From the NCBI RefSeq assembly GCF_014805685.1, contig NC_060884.1:11497856-11561855 (forward strand): a DNA stretch of 64,000 bases. The letters are read 5' to 3'. The position numbers and the translations under genes are program-made. Source of the stretch: Silurus meridionalis. Its lineage: Eukaryota; Chordata; Actinopteri; Siluriformes; Siluridae. Within the stretch, counting starts at the first letter, position 1, and every line of letters begins with the position of its first letter. Shown one piece after another: positions 21,515-31,520 of this stretch. The notes beneath the pieces were generated by a model. The model ran no database searches, was not told where the DNA came from, and saw only the letters and a program-made list of their open reading frames with translations.

Positions 21515-22681
21515 TCAGTAAAAACCTGTGCCAGTTGTCCAGCGCATGCTCTGAGAACGTCCTGGTATGCCATCCGGGCCAGCTGCCTTTCGTGCATCCA
21601 CTCTGCTAAACAGTGAATAGACATCCGTTGTGGAGAGTGAAAGCAGGCTGTAAGCAGTAGAAGAGTCCATGGTTGTTGTGTAATGTCCTGTGCTTTGGTC
21701 AAAACGAGCAAAAAAGTGATTGAGCTCGTCCATTTGGAAGGCACTGCTGGTTGGTTGAGCTGTGCGTTTGTAGTCTGTGATGGTCTGGATGTCCCCTCTG
21801 GTAGAGCAGGAGACATTGCGGTGAAATTTTGGTAAAACAGATTTCAGGTTGGAGTGGTTAAAATCTCCAGCAACAACGATAGCTCCTTCAGGATGTGCAG
21901 ACTGCTGTTTGCTAATAGCTGCATGCAGTTCCTCCATAGCTAGCTTAGCATTAGCATCCGGCGGAATGTACACTGCAGTCACAACAATGGCTGAGAATTC
22001 TCTCGGTAAATAAAAGGGTCTGCACTTAATCATCAAATACTCTAAATGAACAGAGCAATGACTTTCAGGGACAGTGGAGTCCGTGCACCATGTGTTGTTA
22101 ACATAAATGCACAGACCTCCACCTCTGCGCTTACCAGAGTCCTCTGCCGTCCTGTCAGCCCGAAAAACACTGCGACCCCTGAGCTCAATGGCGCTGCTGG
22201 GAATGTTGTTGTTGAGCCATGTTTCCGTAAAAATCATGACATTACATTCCTTAATCCGTTTGTGTGATGATATCCGGAGCAGCAGCTCATCCATTTTATT
22301 TGCAAGAGACAGTACATTAGCAAGGAAGATGCTAGGAATCGATGGTTGATGCGGGTTTAGCCTTAGCTTAGCCCTGATGCCGCCTCGCTTCCCCCTCCTT
22401 TGTTTACGATCTCGCCGCCGGCACTGTGGTCTCGCTGTTGGCCGAGCTGGATCAGCGGTCCGCGGTGTTCGGGCGATTTCCCGAGGGAGTTCAAAGTCTG
22501 TTGAAAGCCCGTATCTGTGAGTGTAGCCGATGTCTAGTAATGCTTGTCGGCTGTATGAGATGTGTGCAAGCCTGTTCTGAGTGAATAAACTTGCTGTTGA
22601 TGGAGAAATTGCTACTAAATCGCAAAATCTGGAGAGACGCTGGGCCTCGCGTTGTGCACGTGCCGCCATCTTGGTTCTCAA
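21515..22681 (-). pseudogene. LINE endonuclease and linker ORF (388 codons open)
   Basis: An open frame with an apurinic-endonuclease-like domain: FLANVLSLANKMDELLLRIS (residues ~118-137), IFTETWLN, GGGLCIYVNNTWC, VVTAVYIPPDANAK and [19 protein letters not shown]. The usual C-terminal part of the nuclease with its Ser-Asp-His motif is missing. The frame jumps from about residue 300 into the linker ([15 protein letters not shown], then [14 protein letters not shown]), so an internal deletion fused the two. The nuclease would nick target DNA, but without that motif it is unlikely to work. The start at 22681 is the first Met; the next, at residue 5, follows the common AAGATGGCGGC context. Confidence 0.8.
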
Positions 22682-23084
22682 ATATTATGACTAATCTGTC
22701 ATTGCCAACAAAGGGTATAAAACAAAGTATTGAGGTGATCTTTTGTTATTGACCAAATACTTATTTTCCACCATAATTCGCAAATAAATTCTTTAAAAAT
22801 CAGACAATGTGATTTTCGGGATTTGTTTTTATCATTTTGTCTCTCCTAGTTGAAGTGTACCTATAATGAAAAGTACAGGTCTCTCTCATCTTTTTAAGTG
22901 GGAGAACGTGCACAATTGGTGGCTGACTAAATACTTTTTTCCCCACTGTATATAAAAGTTCATATATGGCCATATATAATATTTCTATATAAGCCTACCT
23001 CAAATTTGTGTTGCTTGCCTCCAAAGAACTGTTACAATGTCTTAGACATTTTTTTTTTAAGTAATCTAAATAAAATAGCATTAT

Positions 23085-24510
23085 CTGAAAAAAGTAATTG
23101 TGGTTTGCATTAGCAATTGAGAAGTTGCAGGCCTATTACAGACATTCATTGGCATCCACAGATGTTCATAGACAACGAATGGTGTTGTAAATGCAGTCGT
23201 ATTTTGGTCATGTTCTGCCATGGCCACCTGCTGATCACCATATGCCAAATCTATAGTCAAGAAAAACTTTGCACCTTGCAAAGCTCTCATCAATTTGCGG
23301 CAAGGGAAAAGCATCCTTCTTGGTTTTCTGGTTAAATTTGCGGTAATCAACACATAGTTGTATGTTCTTTGACTGTTACTTACTAATTGTGCAGAATGCA
23401 ACAATATGTTAAATTTGCTGGTACCTCATCTACTAAGATGATTTCTTGTTTAACTCAGTATAACCTAGGTCATTATCATCAATAGCCAAAACATCAGTAT
23501 ACCTGGACAACAATGCTCTTAACTTCGTTTGTGTTCACTGATACCTCCAAGGTTAAGTTTGCCTAAGATTGCCTGAATACTAAGACTGAGAATTGGTTAA
23601 GTCAACTGAGACATGTTCAGTACTTGCAGAAATACTCTGAAACTTGTCTTTATCATGGGGTTTGTCACTGATGCACTCTACTTGAGGTAAACACCTAGAT
23701 GTGCCCTAGGGCACAACCACTCATCTTCCTGGGTAAGGTTTACTACTTGAACAGGCACTTTATTGCTACTAGGATTAACCAATATAGGAAGGACCATCCC
23801 AGTAAAAGTATGTTCCTCTACTGTAATACCCTCTGACATTCAGTTTCTAGACCATTTGGGAGCCCTATAGCTATGTTAGTAACCACTGATGCTGCTCGGA
23901 TGTAAACTTTGTCTCGACCAACCAATCTTGCCAATGTCCACATTTCTGAACTTGCTAAAAAATAAACACTCATCAAGTGTGAATCTAGATTTCCTTAAAG
24001 GGTAGTCTTGAATTTAGCATGAACTAGTTGACGACGACAACAACTGATGATATTCATGACACCAGTTTCAATATTTCTGATGATATTTCTGGTGACATCA
24101 CCTATCGTCATGTCTACAATGTTCCCACAGCACGGGAAAGTAACTGGTTGGGTCTTTGTTGTTACCTCTAATCACTCAACTCAAAGCAGCAGAGGCATCT
24201 CGGTTCGAGTCTACATCTTGATCACAATTTGTATGCAGCTTGTTTACACCCTGCTTCTTTCGGCATTTCTTAACTATATGTCCTTTTACCTTGGCATCTG
24301 AAACAGATTGGTTTGCCATCATTCGCCATTATTATGCAATTGAACTTTCTCTAAGCACCCCTGAAAAGCAACATAATTAAATTATGCTGATCACTTGTAG
24401 ACTGGTTTCTAGCATAAAATGTGTTCAGCTTCTTCAATAAAGTAATCAACTCAATGACCATCTTTCTCATATTCACTAATAAATGGGGTAATGTGGTGTT
24501 CTCTAGATAC
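23085..24510 (-). pseudogene. Ty3/gypsy gag nucleocapsid to reverse transcriptase palm, broken
   Basis: Reading the minus strand from the right: a CCHC zinc knuckle of nucleocapsid type (KPICFRCQGK then HIVKKCRKKQ after one frame shift; about 24304-24262). A decayed region follows where protease is expected (about 24100-23500). The RT fingers and palm come next: CRKLMRALQGAKFFLTIDLA (about 23300), then DQQVAM and FTTPFVVYEHLWMPMNVCN (about 23170). The YxDD part is missing; the frame fades near 23085. It precedes, in sense, the thumb/RNase H at 16125-15290 and the integrase at 14590-13540, so these belong to one element. Confidence 0.75.
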
Positions 24511-24535
24511 ATAGACATAAGTCTGTATCTAGGTT

Positions 24536-25694
24536 ACATGTGTAACCCTGGTTCCCTAAGAGAACAATGAGAACCTGACAAAGGTCAGCAGGGTGGACCA
24601 GTCCACAGCATTACAAATGTCTTGGAGAGAAACTCCAGAGGACCAGGTTTAGAGGCCGCCACACTCTGAGTGGAGTGAGCTCTGACACCAAAAGGTGCGA
24701 GGAGACCAGAGGAATCATTAGGGGATGAAATAGCATCCACAATCTACCTTCTAAGGGTCTGCTTGATCGCAGGAAGCCATTTTTTATAGGAACTGTAGCA
24801 GATGAAAAGCTGCTCTGACTTTCTCCACAGCTCTCTCTTGTTCTGTGGACGTATGTGTGAGAAACAGGGCCACGGAAAGGGCCTGAAGGTCCCTAACACT
24901 CTTTAGGTAAATTGGGCAAGAAGAAAGACAGTCTTCACTTAAAGGCATCTCGGGTAAGGGCTCGAGAGGTGCCATTTTGCGGCATATGGCCTCCTTGTAG
25001 AGGGAGCTCTGGATTGGTGAATAGTCTCTACTACTTGACAGAGAGACCAGCGGGGCAACAGCCACAGACTACATAAATCCGGGTGGGGGTGAACTACGGT
25101 GTCCCCTGCTTGAGAGAGAAGATCCACCAGGAGGAGACTGACGCCAACCTGGCAAACTCTTTAGAACTTCTGCGAGCAGCGCAACAAGTCTACTTTTGCT
25201 CTGTAAAACTTCCTGCATATCTGCTCCACCACATCCTCCACACCATTCTCTGATGTGAATTGCTAATTCGCCTCGGCGACAGCGGGGCCAGAACCGTGAG
25301 GAGCGTGGGTCCACATGGATATGTAGCTACAGTGTGAGCAGTCGACTCCCTCGAGAGCCGACTGAGCATGCTTCGCTCCCAGGCAAGCTACACATATGCT
25401 GTGTGTATCTCCATAATATAGCGGGGGCAAGGAGGAGCACACAGCCTGAAAGACTTCTTGCCTTCCATATCTATATATCTACTCACCGATCACCCGAAAC
25501 TACGTGATCTCTTCAGCAGCACTTACTAAACAAAAGGAAGCTAGCATTGGCTCCACCACGTGTGTTTATAGCTTACTGGTTGTGACATCACCCCGCAGGT
25601 GACGTGCCACCTTTCCGTTAGACTTACGTGATTCAGAGAGTGGACACATGGAGGCATTCCCAAGGCATTGTTTATGCAGCTCGAGTTTCTTAAA
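24536..25694 (-). mobile_element. DIRS element reduced by internal deletion
   Basis: In sense (minus strand) it starts with a DIRS terminal block (about 25694-25560), then the first residues of the gag-like ORF near 25380. At about 25265 it jumps to the RNase H/linker region (QICRKFYRAKVDLL, then VDLLSQAGDTVVHPHPDL). The recombinase follows: VRDLQALSVA near 24895, then QDICNAVDWSTLLTFVRF near 24620, and the 3' block GTTACACATGTAACC-like near 24550. Most of gag and the whole RT are absent. At the recombinase nucleophile the Tyr codon reads Ser. Both ends are present, so this is a deletion derivative. Confidence 0.7.
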
Positions 25695-26029
25695 GGTAAT
25701 TCTGTGGTTATTGACTAAATATTAACATATACTTGCCATTTCTTGATATCGTTTACTTTCCAGTTCAGCTATTTATTACGGTGGCCGAGAAGTGCAAAAC
25801 ACATTAACCAATCCGAAAACAAAATACAAATGCAAAAACAAAAACAGAAATCCGAAAACAAAATAACAAATGCAAAACAAAATAACAAATCTGAAAACAA
25901 AAACGACAATTCAGACAAACCGGAAAAGGTAGGTATAGTTTCTGAATGGAACACTTACCGATCATTGGACAAGACACCTGTCATTCAAGATATACAGGAA
26001 GTACAAGTCTTTTATTTTTCTTTTTTAAA

Positions 26030-26930
26030 ATTGATTTATTTATATATGTTTTTATTAAGCAATTAAGCATATACAAACAACATGGCAATAACAAGTATAA
26101 TTTACATTACAATACACAAATGGTGCATAAAAATACAAATATATACACATATATTTAGGAAAAAAATAGAGGAAACAGGGAAAAAATAGATATATAAATA
26201 CAATTTATAATACAATACAATGCAATTTATAATAATAATAATAATAATAATTATTATTATTATTATAATAATAATAAAATCAAAGTAAAAAAAGTAAAAA
26301 AAAAAATTTTAAACAGGGCTATGGTTTACAGTGGAACCTCGGGTTACGAATGCCCCAGCATAAGTATAATTCAGGTTACGAATCGCAGTTCATCAAAATT
26401 TTTGCCCCTGGTTACGAACAAAATTTTGGGATACGAACGTTGCGCACCATAAAATCACAGGCAATGTGGTTCTTTTCGTATCGCCACTTACGCTCTCCCA
26501 CGCAGCTCGTCGCATCAATTAGCGTCCTGTGTCCTAGCGAGAGCATTGTCTCAGAATACCACTGTATTCTGTAAATAATATTTTTCTATAAAAGACAAAA
26601 GATTCATTGCATTTTTCTTTTTAATCACTTTAAGGGCTTTTGTGAAAGAAATAAACTCATTATAAAATGCAAAAGAAACGTTGGTTTCACTTTTAAGTAT
26701 TTCGATTTTGTATATAAAATTTTTCCATCAGAAGTATATTATTAACAAGAAAGTCATCTTTGTAATTCTTCATTACAAGTCCAAAGATAATGTAATTCAC
26801 AGTGAAATGTTTTAGATGGGAAACCTTTGGGTAAAGCCAGTTATGGATATCAGACCATAAAGCATCTGAAGTACGACAGTCTGCGACAGGGGAAAGTTGG
26901 AACTTATGTGTAAAAGTGTACAAACTAATC
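26030..26930 (-). pseudogene. L1/Tx1-like LINE, C-terminal end of ORF2 and 3' region
   Basis: The minus strand at 26923-26693 reads CRTSDALWSDIHNWLYPKVS, then YIIFGLVMKNYKDDFLVNNI and LLMEKFYIQ. This is the C-terminal pattern of L1/Tx1-type ORF2 proteins (Asn-Trp-Leu, Phe-Gly, then Asn-xx-Leu-Leu and Lys-Phe-Tyr-Ile). One frame shift later a tail of the type FAFYNEFISFTKALKVI continues to about 26585. It is severely 5'-truncated, and a Tigger-like MITE (26327-26566) sits in its 3' part. Assignment rests on the short C-terminal motif. Confidence 0.55.
26327..26566. mobile_element. Tigger-like MITE
   Basis: Begins TACAGTGGAACCTCGGGTTA with repeats of the GGTTACGAA motif (26343, 26373, 26411) and ends ATACCACTGTA; TA at both ends. 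Such termini are typical of pogo/Tigger MITEs. The right terminus matches the left only partly. Confidence 0.6.
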
Positions 26931-27271
26931 TTTATGTCATGATATACTGCAGCATCTCCAACATCACTGCATATAAATGTCCTTTCTCAAAGTAGCTTTG
27001 AATTAATTTCAGTTTCTCCTTGCTTGCCAATGTTTACTTCTGTTATTTTTTATATTTAAATGTGCACTAATTGAAATAATAAAAAAAAAGTTTAAAGTAA
27101 ACCAAGAAACTTGACACATGTACAAGAAACAAAGTTATAAGATTTCATACTTCCTGTATATTTTGAATGAGAGGTGTCTCGTCCAATGATCGGTAAGTTT
27201 CCATTCACAAACTATACCTACCTTTTCTGGTTTGTCTGAATTGTCATTGTGTTTTGCACTTGTTGGCCACC

Positions 27272-27802
27272 AGAATTTATGCTAAAATATCAACGTTGCC
27301 AGGCACAATCTCTGCTTCATCACCAACAGTGTCTTTGATGAACAGTATCTTCTACTTCCGTCCCAAGAAGTAAAGGTCTGCCGTAGTCCACAGTGGTGAA
27401 CTGGCCCATAGTTATAAATGCAGTTTCTACACTGAAGTCCCTCTCAGTAGTCCCAAAGTCCACTATACACCACTTGCACTTCCTCTGCACCATGTTAGCT
27501 TTGTCCATCCAGCACATCTTTGCTGCTTTGTATCACCACTGTACTGTAAGCACTGTACTTGCCTCACTGTGGTTACAAAACTATCAGATACCATACATAC
27601 TAACATGGAAATTTGGATTTTAAAAATCTAATCAAATCATGGAAATAAATATAATAATAATAACTGAGAAACTCTGTCATCCAAAAAACTGATTACATAT
27701 GTACAGTGCAAGCTAATTCTCTGTGAAATTGCAAGAGTACTATACTCTAAATGATATAAAAAATGCGATACAAAACTGTGATGAAAAAAGGTCATAACCT
27801 AC
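27272..27802. repeat. Unassigned sequence and left part of dispersed repeat copy 2
   Basis: 27640-27802 resembles 12700-12990 (see copy 1) and is interrupted by the hAT element that follows. The part at 27290-27600 has a minus-strand open frame of 65 codons with no recognised family. Confidence 0.45.
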
Positions 27803-27810
27803 AACCTACA

Positions 27811-28737
27811 CATATGGCCCTTTGGGCATCCCTGTCTGGCCCGCGGTATGTCAGTCATAAACACAAATGAACAAGTATTTATGCTGTGCATGCAATACAA
27901 CTGTGTTGCTTTTATTTTGAAAAACAATGACGTATTATTTACTTATGGTCGCGCATATCTTCGTCGGTCTACCCCTGGCCCCCCAAAAATGTCGGCTCTC
28001 ATTAAAAAAGAAAAGTTGATTCCGAATGCCGCATTTTCAACAAGACATGGACTGCTAAATATTTCTTTACAGAAGTCAAAGGTAAAGCCGTGTGCTTAGT
28101 TTGTGGTACACAAGTCGCTGTGTGTAAGGATTACAATCTGAATCGACACTACGTGACCAAACACGAGGAGAAATATAAGAGCTTATCTGATGAAGAGCAC
28201 GCAAAGGAGTTGGAGGCTTTGCTAGCCAAGCTTCAATGTAACAAACACTTCTTAGAAAACTTTGCAAATCCAGATACAGATCCTCTATAACTGATGATCA
28301 CCTCTCAGTTGTCCTTTGCATAGCCACCTAAAACATTCAGCCAGAGATCAGTGCACATGTTCAAGCCCAAGACATACTGGATTTCTCTCACTGAACAAAT
28401 AAACTAAACTGAAAACATCAAAAGCACTTATTGCTTTTTGTATAAAGTTGTTCAGTTGCTTATCTTTAACATACTACAAAACACCTTTTTAGTATTTGTG
28501 AAGATTAACAAGTTAAAAATAAAATGAAACAGTTTGTTTTAAACTGTTTATAACTGGCTTTACTCGCTTTATTACTTCACTTACTAGCAGCTTATCAAAA
28601 TATATAATTTACTGCTTTTTACAATGTGAGAAAATTAATATTGAGCAGAATTAATTTCAAGTTATCATTGGTTCGGCCCTCCAACACGGTTGAAATTTTT
28701 CATATGGCCCCCTATAGAAATTAAATGCCCAGCCCTG
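27811..28737 (+). mobile_element. hAT (Charlie-like) element, internally deleted, with target duplication
   Basis: The element begins at CATATGGCCC and ends at GCCCAGCCCTG. It is flanked by AACCTACA (27803-27810) and ACCCTACA (28738-28745), an 8-bp duplication with one mismatch, the length hAT elements make. It carries only the start of the transposase. After removal, the flanking sequence joins into one copy of the repeat seen at 12675-12990. Confidence 0.75.
27989..28290 (+). pseudogene. hAT transposase N-terminus with BED-type zinc finger
   Basis: From ATG near 27989 the sequence resembles the N-terminal part of Charlie-group transposases (also found in domesticated ZBED-like genes). After one frame shift near 28030 it reads FNKTWTAKYF-like sequence and KAVCLVCGTQVAVCKDYN, then LNRHYVTKHEEKYKSL. 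The Cys-x2-Cys (28099-28110) and His-x4-His (28149-28166) ligands of a BED finger are visible. The frame ends with a stop at 28288, where the full protein would go on for hundreds of residues. This is a deletion derivative. Confidence 0.75.
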
Positions 28738-28799
28738 ACCCTACACCAAACGGTAAACGAAACAGTGCATAAAAAAAACCATGAACCTTCCAACATATC

Positions 28800-29165
28800 C
28801 AACCTAAGCAGGATAACTCTGTATATGTCCTTGATTGGCCCTGCCAGAGCCTCAACTTGAACCCTATTGAACACCACAGGAGAGAGCTAAAAGTCCACAG
28901 ATGGTCTCCATCAAACCTGACCCAGCTTGAAAAGATTTGCCATGAAGAAACTCCCCCAATCTAGATGTGCAAAGCCTCATGCTCAAAAAGACTCAAATTT
29001 GCAATTGTTGCCAAAAGTGCTTCAACTAAGTATTGAGTAAAGGCTATGAATATTTATGTACATGTGATTTTTCAGTTTACATTTTTTTTCATATAATATT
29101 TACAGACAATTCTAGAATTATGTTTTTACTTTGCCATTATGGTGTAATTAATTAAAAAATATATA
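28800..29165 (+). pseudogene. Tc1 transposase C-terminus and 3' end, decayed
   Basis: The plus strand has the block LDWPCQSLNLNPIEHHRREL in outline at 28832-28890, which is the WPxQSPDLNPIE catalytic-Glu region of Tc1 transposases. The tail of the gene follows (CAAAGTGCTTCAACTAAGTA near 29015), then the 3' non-coding part. The N-terminal two thirds and the left end are missing. Confidence 0.7.
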
Positions 29166-29379
29166 TGTACTTGAACAATTATGTAAATATTATTATGAAA
29201 ATATGTACTCGAACAATCTGGCTTCAACATTTAAAAGAATGTGAAAAAGTGAAGGAGGTCTGTAAATTCTGCATATTTTGTATTACTATATTGTATTCTG
29301 AAAAAAATTTATTTTTTTTTGTTTACCTTTATTCTTCTCCTTCCTCCTCTTCTTCTATAAATTGTTTATTTTGAATTGC

Positions 29380-29479
29380 ACAGCTGTAGAGTACCTGAGC
29401 CATGCAGCAAACTCTTACATTTACAATTGTGCCTGACATTATGTGCGCATGACAATTAAACTTGGAACTTTGTATTTAA

Positions 29480-29543
<64 letters not shown>
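29380..29543 (+). repeat. Possible LINE 3' tail and (AT)n microsatellite
   Basis: GCGCATGACAATTAAACTTG near 29446 resembles the last bases of a fish LINE. The AT run at 29482-29543 follows it. Confidence 0.45.
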
Positions 29544-29547
<4 letters not shown>

Positions 29548-29836
29548 CATTTATGAGGTCATAGTGATCATCATGAAGGAATAACAGCTCCAATCATGTC
29601 TAACAACACTTGGAGTAGGTTCTGTCCACTTCTCCATGCAGGGTGTTTTCAACTTATGGCCAGAGTTTCATTAAAGTTTCATTAAAGCTGGCTTAGTTAG
29701 TGGCCTAGTTGTAAATTTTACAACAATGTTCGAGAAAAACTAATAACCTGTATTAGCATTAAGAATATAGTGAAAACATGAAAAATTCCACACAGACAAC
29801 AACCCAAGTACAAGTTCAATCTTAGTATGTTTTGTG
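29544..29836. other. Unassigned non-coding stretch
   Basis: Nothing recognised. Confidence 0.4.
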
Positions 29837-30597
29837 CAGTGTTGTGCTAGTTAATAAAAATAATAACTAGTTACAATTACTCGAAACATCATTCAAAAAG
29901 TATAAACAGTACATACAGTATTTTATTAAAGTCAGACCAGCACAAACTGAATATATCACAAGGATTTCTAAAATAAATAACAAAACAAGCTGAATAATAT
30001 ATTTAGAATCAAAAACTAAAGTGGCTTCTGCATCATAAAAGCTGTTGTGTTGAGCTCTTAAAAATCTTCCTTTCACAGTTTAAGTATGAAAACTATCAAC
30101 AATGTACAACATAACACTGGGTTAGCTTCTAGCTTCTAGCTTCTTTGAGGCATGGAGTTTCTGGAGGTGCTGCTATCGCAGTAGATACGTCCTTCGAACC
30201 AGAAAGACACAGCTTACATTTGACAAAATGTTTTTGTCTTTATACTCAACTAAAGTAAAATAATGAGCATATTTCCACTTTGAGAAACTCGTCTTGCTCT
30301 CGCCTTGACTCGCCATTACTGCCGCACAGACCTGAATAAACAGAAACACGCCCACAGTGCGTCTTCTTCGTGTTTACAGTGTTTTATCCTCAAATCCTAC
30401 AATGCGTCGCTGCTGTAAACAGGTTAGACTGTAGGCTACACTTCAGCCGAAAAAATTTATTTTAAAAAGTCACGGGTAACGCACCATACAGTAACGGTAA
30501 CGGAGTTACTTTATTTAAAAAAGTAACGCATTACAGTATTAGTTACTGTCAAAAGTAACTTCGTTACTTACTAGTAACGCGTTACTGCCCAACACTG
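29837..30597. mobile_element. Non-autonomous hAT element
   Basis: The left end CAGTGTTGTGCTAGTTAATA and right end ACGCGTTACTGCCCAACACTG are imperfect mirror images. The region near the right end is full of GTAACG/CGTTAC units (30490-30580), a hallmark of a large fish hAT family. No transposase is present, and no matching 8-bp flanks were found. Confidence 0.7.
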
Positions 30598-31520
30598 TTC
30601 AGCTCCATCTTCCGTCTTGTAGTCAATGCCACTGTCTCTAAACCATACAACATATTGGGTCTCACTACAGTCCTATAAACTTTCCTTTTAACTCTTTAAC
30701 CCAATGACAATCACAAATCACACCTGCCACTCTTAATCACCCACTCCACCCTGCCTGCACTTTTCTAACACACTCCATTACTTTGCACTGTTGACCCCAG
30801 GTGCCTAAACTCATCCACCTTCACCATCTCTTGTCGCTGCAACTGCACAACTCCAGTGCCCTCCCTCTCATTCACACACATGTACTCTGTCTTACTCTTA
30901 CTGACTTTTATTCCCCTTCTCTCCAGCGTGTACCTTCACCTCTCCAGGCTCATCTCAATCTGCTCCCTATTCTCAACACAAATCACAATTTCATCCGCAA
31001 ACATCATAGTCCACAGAGACTCCTGTTTGACCTCGTCCGTCAACCTGGCCATCACCACTGCAAACAGGAAAGGGCTAAGAGGCAATCCTTGATGCAGTCC
31101 AACCTCCACCTTGAACCAGTCTGTCGTTCCTACTGCACACTTCACTGCTGTCACACAGTCCTCATACATGTCTTTGTCTCTGACATACCTGACTTCCACA
31201 ACTCCTCTCTCAGCACCCTGTCGTACGCTTTCTCCAAATCCACAAACACACAATGCAACTCCTTCTGGCCTTCTCTATCCTCCTCCAATATTCTCAAAAG
31301 AAATATTGTGTCCGTAGTGCTCTTCCTCGGCATGAAACCATACTGTTGCTCACAGATGGTCAACTCTTCCCTCAGCCTGGCTTCCACTTCTCTTTCCCAT
31401 AAGTTTATGGTGTGGCTGATCAACTTTAGTCCCCTGTAGGTACTGCAGGTCTGCACATTTCCCTTATTCTTAAAAATTGGTACCTCCACACTGTCGCTCC
31501 CATCTCCACGCTTCTACTAG
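30598..31520 (-). pseudogene. RTE-type LINE reverse transcriptase, broken
   Basis: The minus strand from 31489 reads VPIFKNKGNVQTCSTYRGLK, then EQQYGFMPRKSTTDTIFLLR and VFVDLEKAYDRVLREELW. After a frame change come CVTAVKCAVGTTDWFKVEVG, LHQGLPLSPFLFAVVMARL and WTMMFADEIVICVENREQ. This is the RT order of RTE-clade LINEs. The catalytic FADD motif reads FADE, so the second Asp is Glu. Further frame breaks occur near 31240 and 30935. The 3' part and the endonuclease are missing; an endonuclease of the same clade is found separately at 43670-44590. Confidence 0.85.

Larger units (their letters stand above)
20053..22681 (-). mobile_element. Rex1/CR1-like non-LTR retrotransposon with an internal deletion
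   Basis: A minus-strand LINE with endonuclease, linker and RT in order, starting close to the LINE start (AAGATGGCGGC near 22672) and ending in an A+T-rich 3' region around 20060-20260. It lies in the transposase of the Tc1 at 19091-22950. The Tc1 sequence resumes at about 22690 after losing roughly 230 bp, judged by comparison with the other Tc1 copy of the window. The clade name is by resemblance of the RT and endonuclease; the exact family was not tested. Confidence 0.8.
19091..22950 (+). mobile_element. Tc1/mariner transposon carrying a nested Rex1-like LINE
   Basis: The left end TACTGTGGGGCAAAAAAGTA and right end CTTTTTTCCCCACTGTA are mirror images. The ~200-bp terminal repeats contain GTATTTAGTCAGCCACCAAT and its counterpart at 22913-22935. 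The outer TA pairs mark the target site. A second copy of the family lies at 31521-33043 in the other orientation. Removing the LINE does not restore the full gene, because part of the transposase is deleted. Confidence 0.9.
25780..27271. mobile_element. DNA transposon or MITE with long imperfect inverted repeats, unidentified family
   Basis: The left end GGTGGCCGAGAAGTGCAAAA (25780) mirrors the right end at 27271, read in reverse as GGTGGCCAACAAGTGCAAAA. Inside, CAATTCAGACAAACCGGAAA and the following ~110 bp (to about 26012) are matched in reverse at about 27130-27245. The left arm carries an extra ~105 bp of AAAACAAAATAACAAAT-type units that the right arm lacks. Between the arms lie an L1-like fragment and a Tigger-like MITE. 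No transposase was seen, so it is non-autonomous or has lost its core. Confidence 0.7.
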
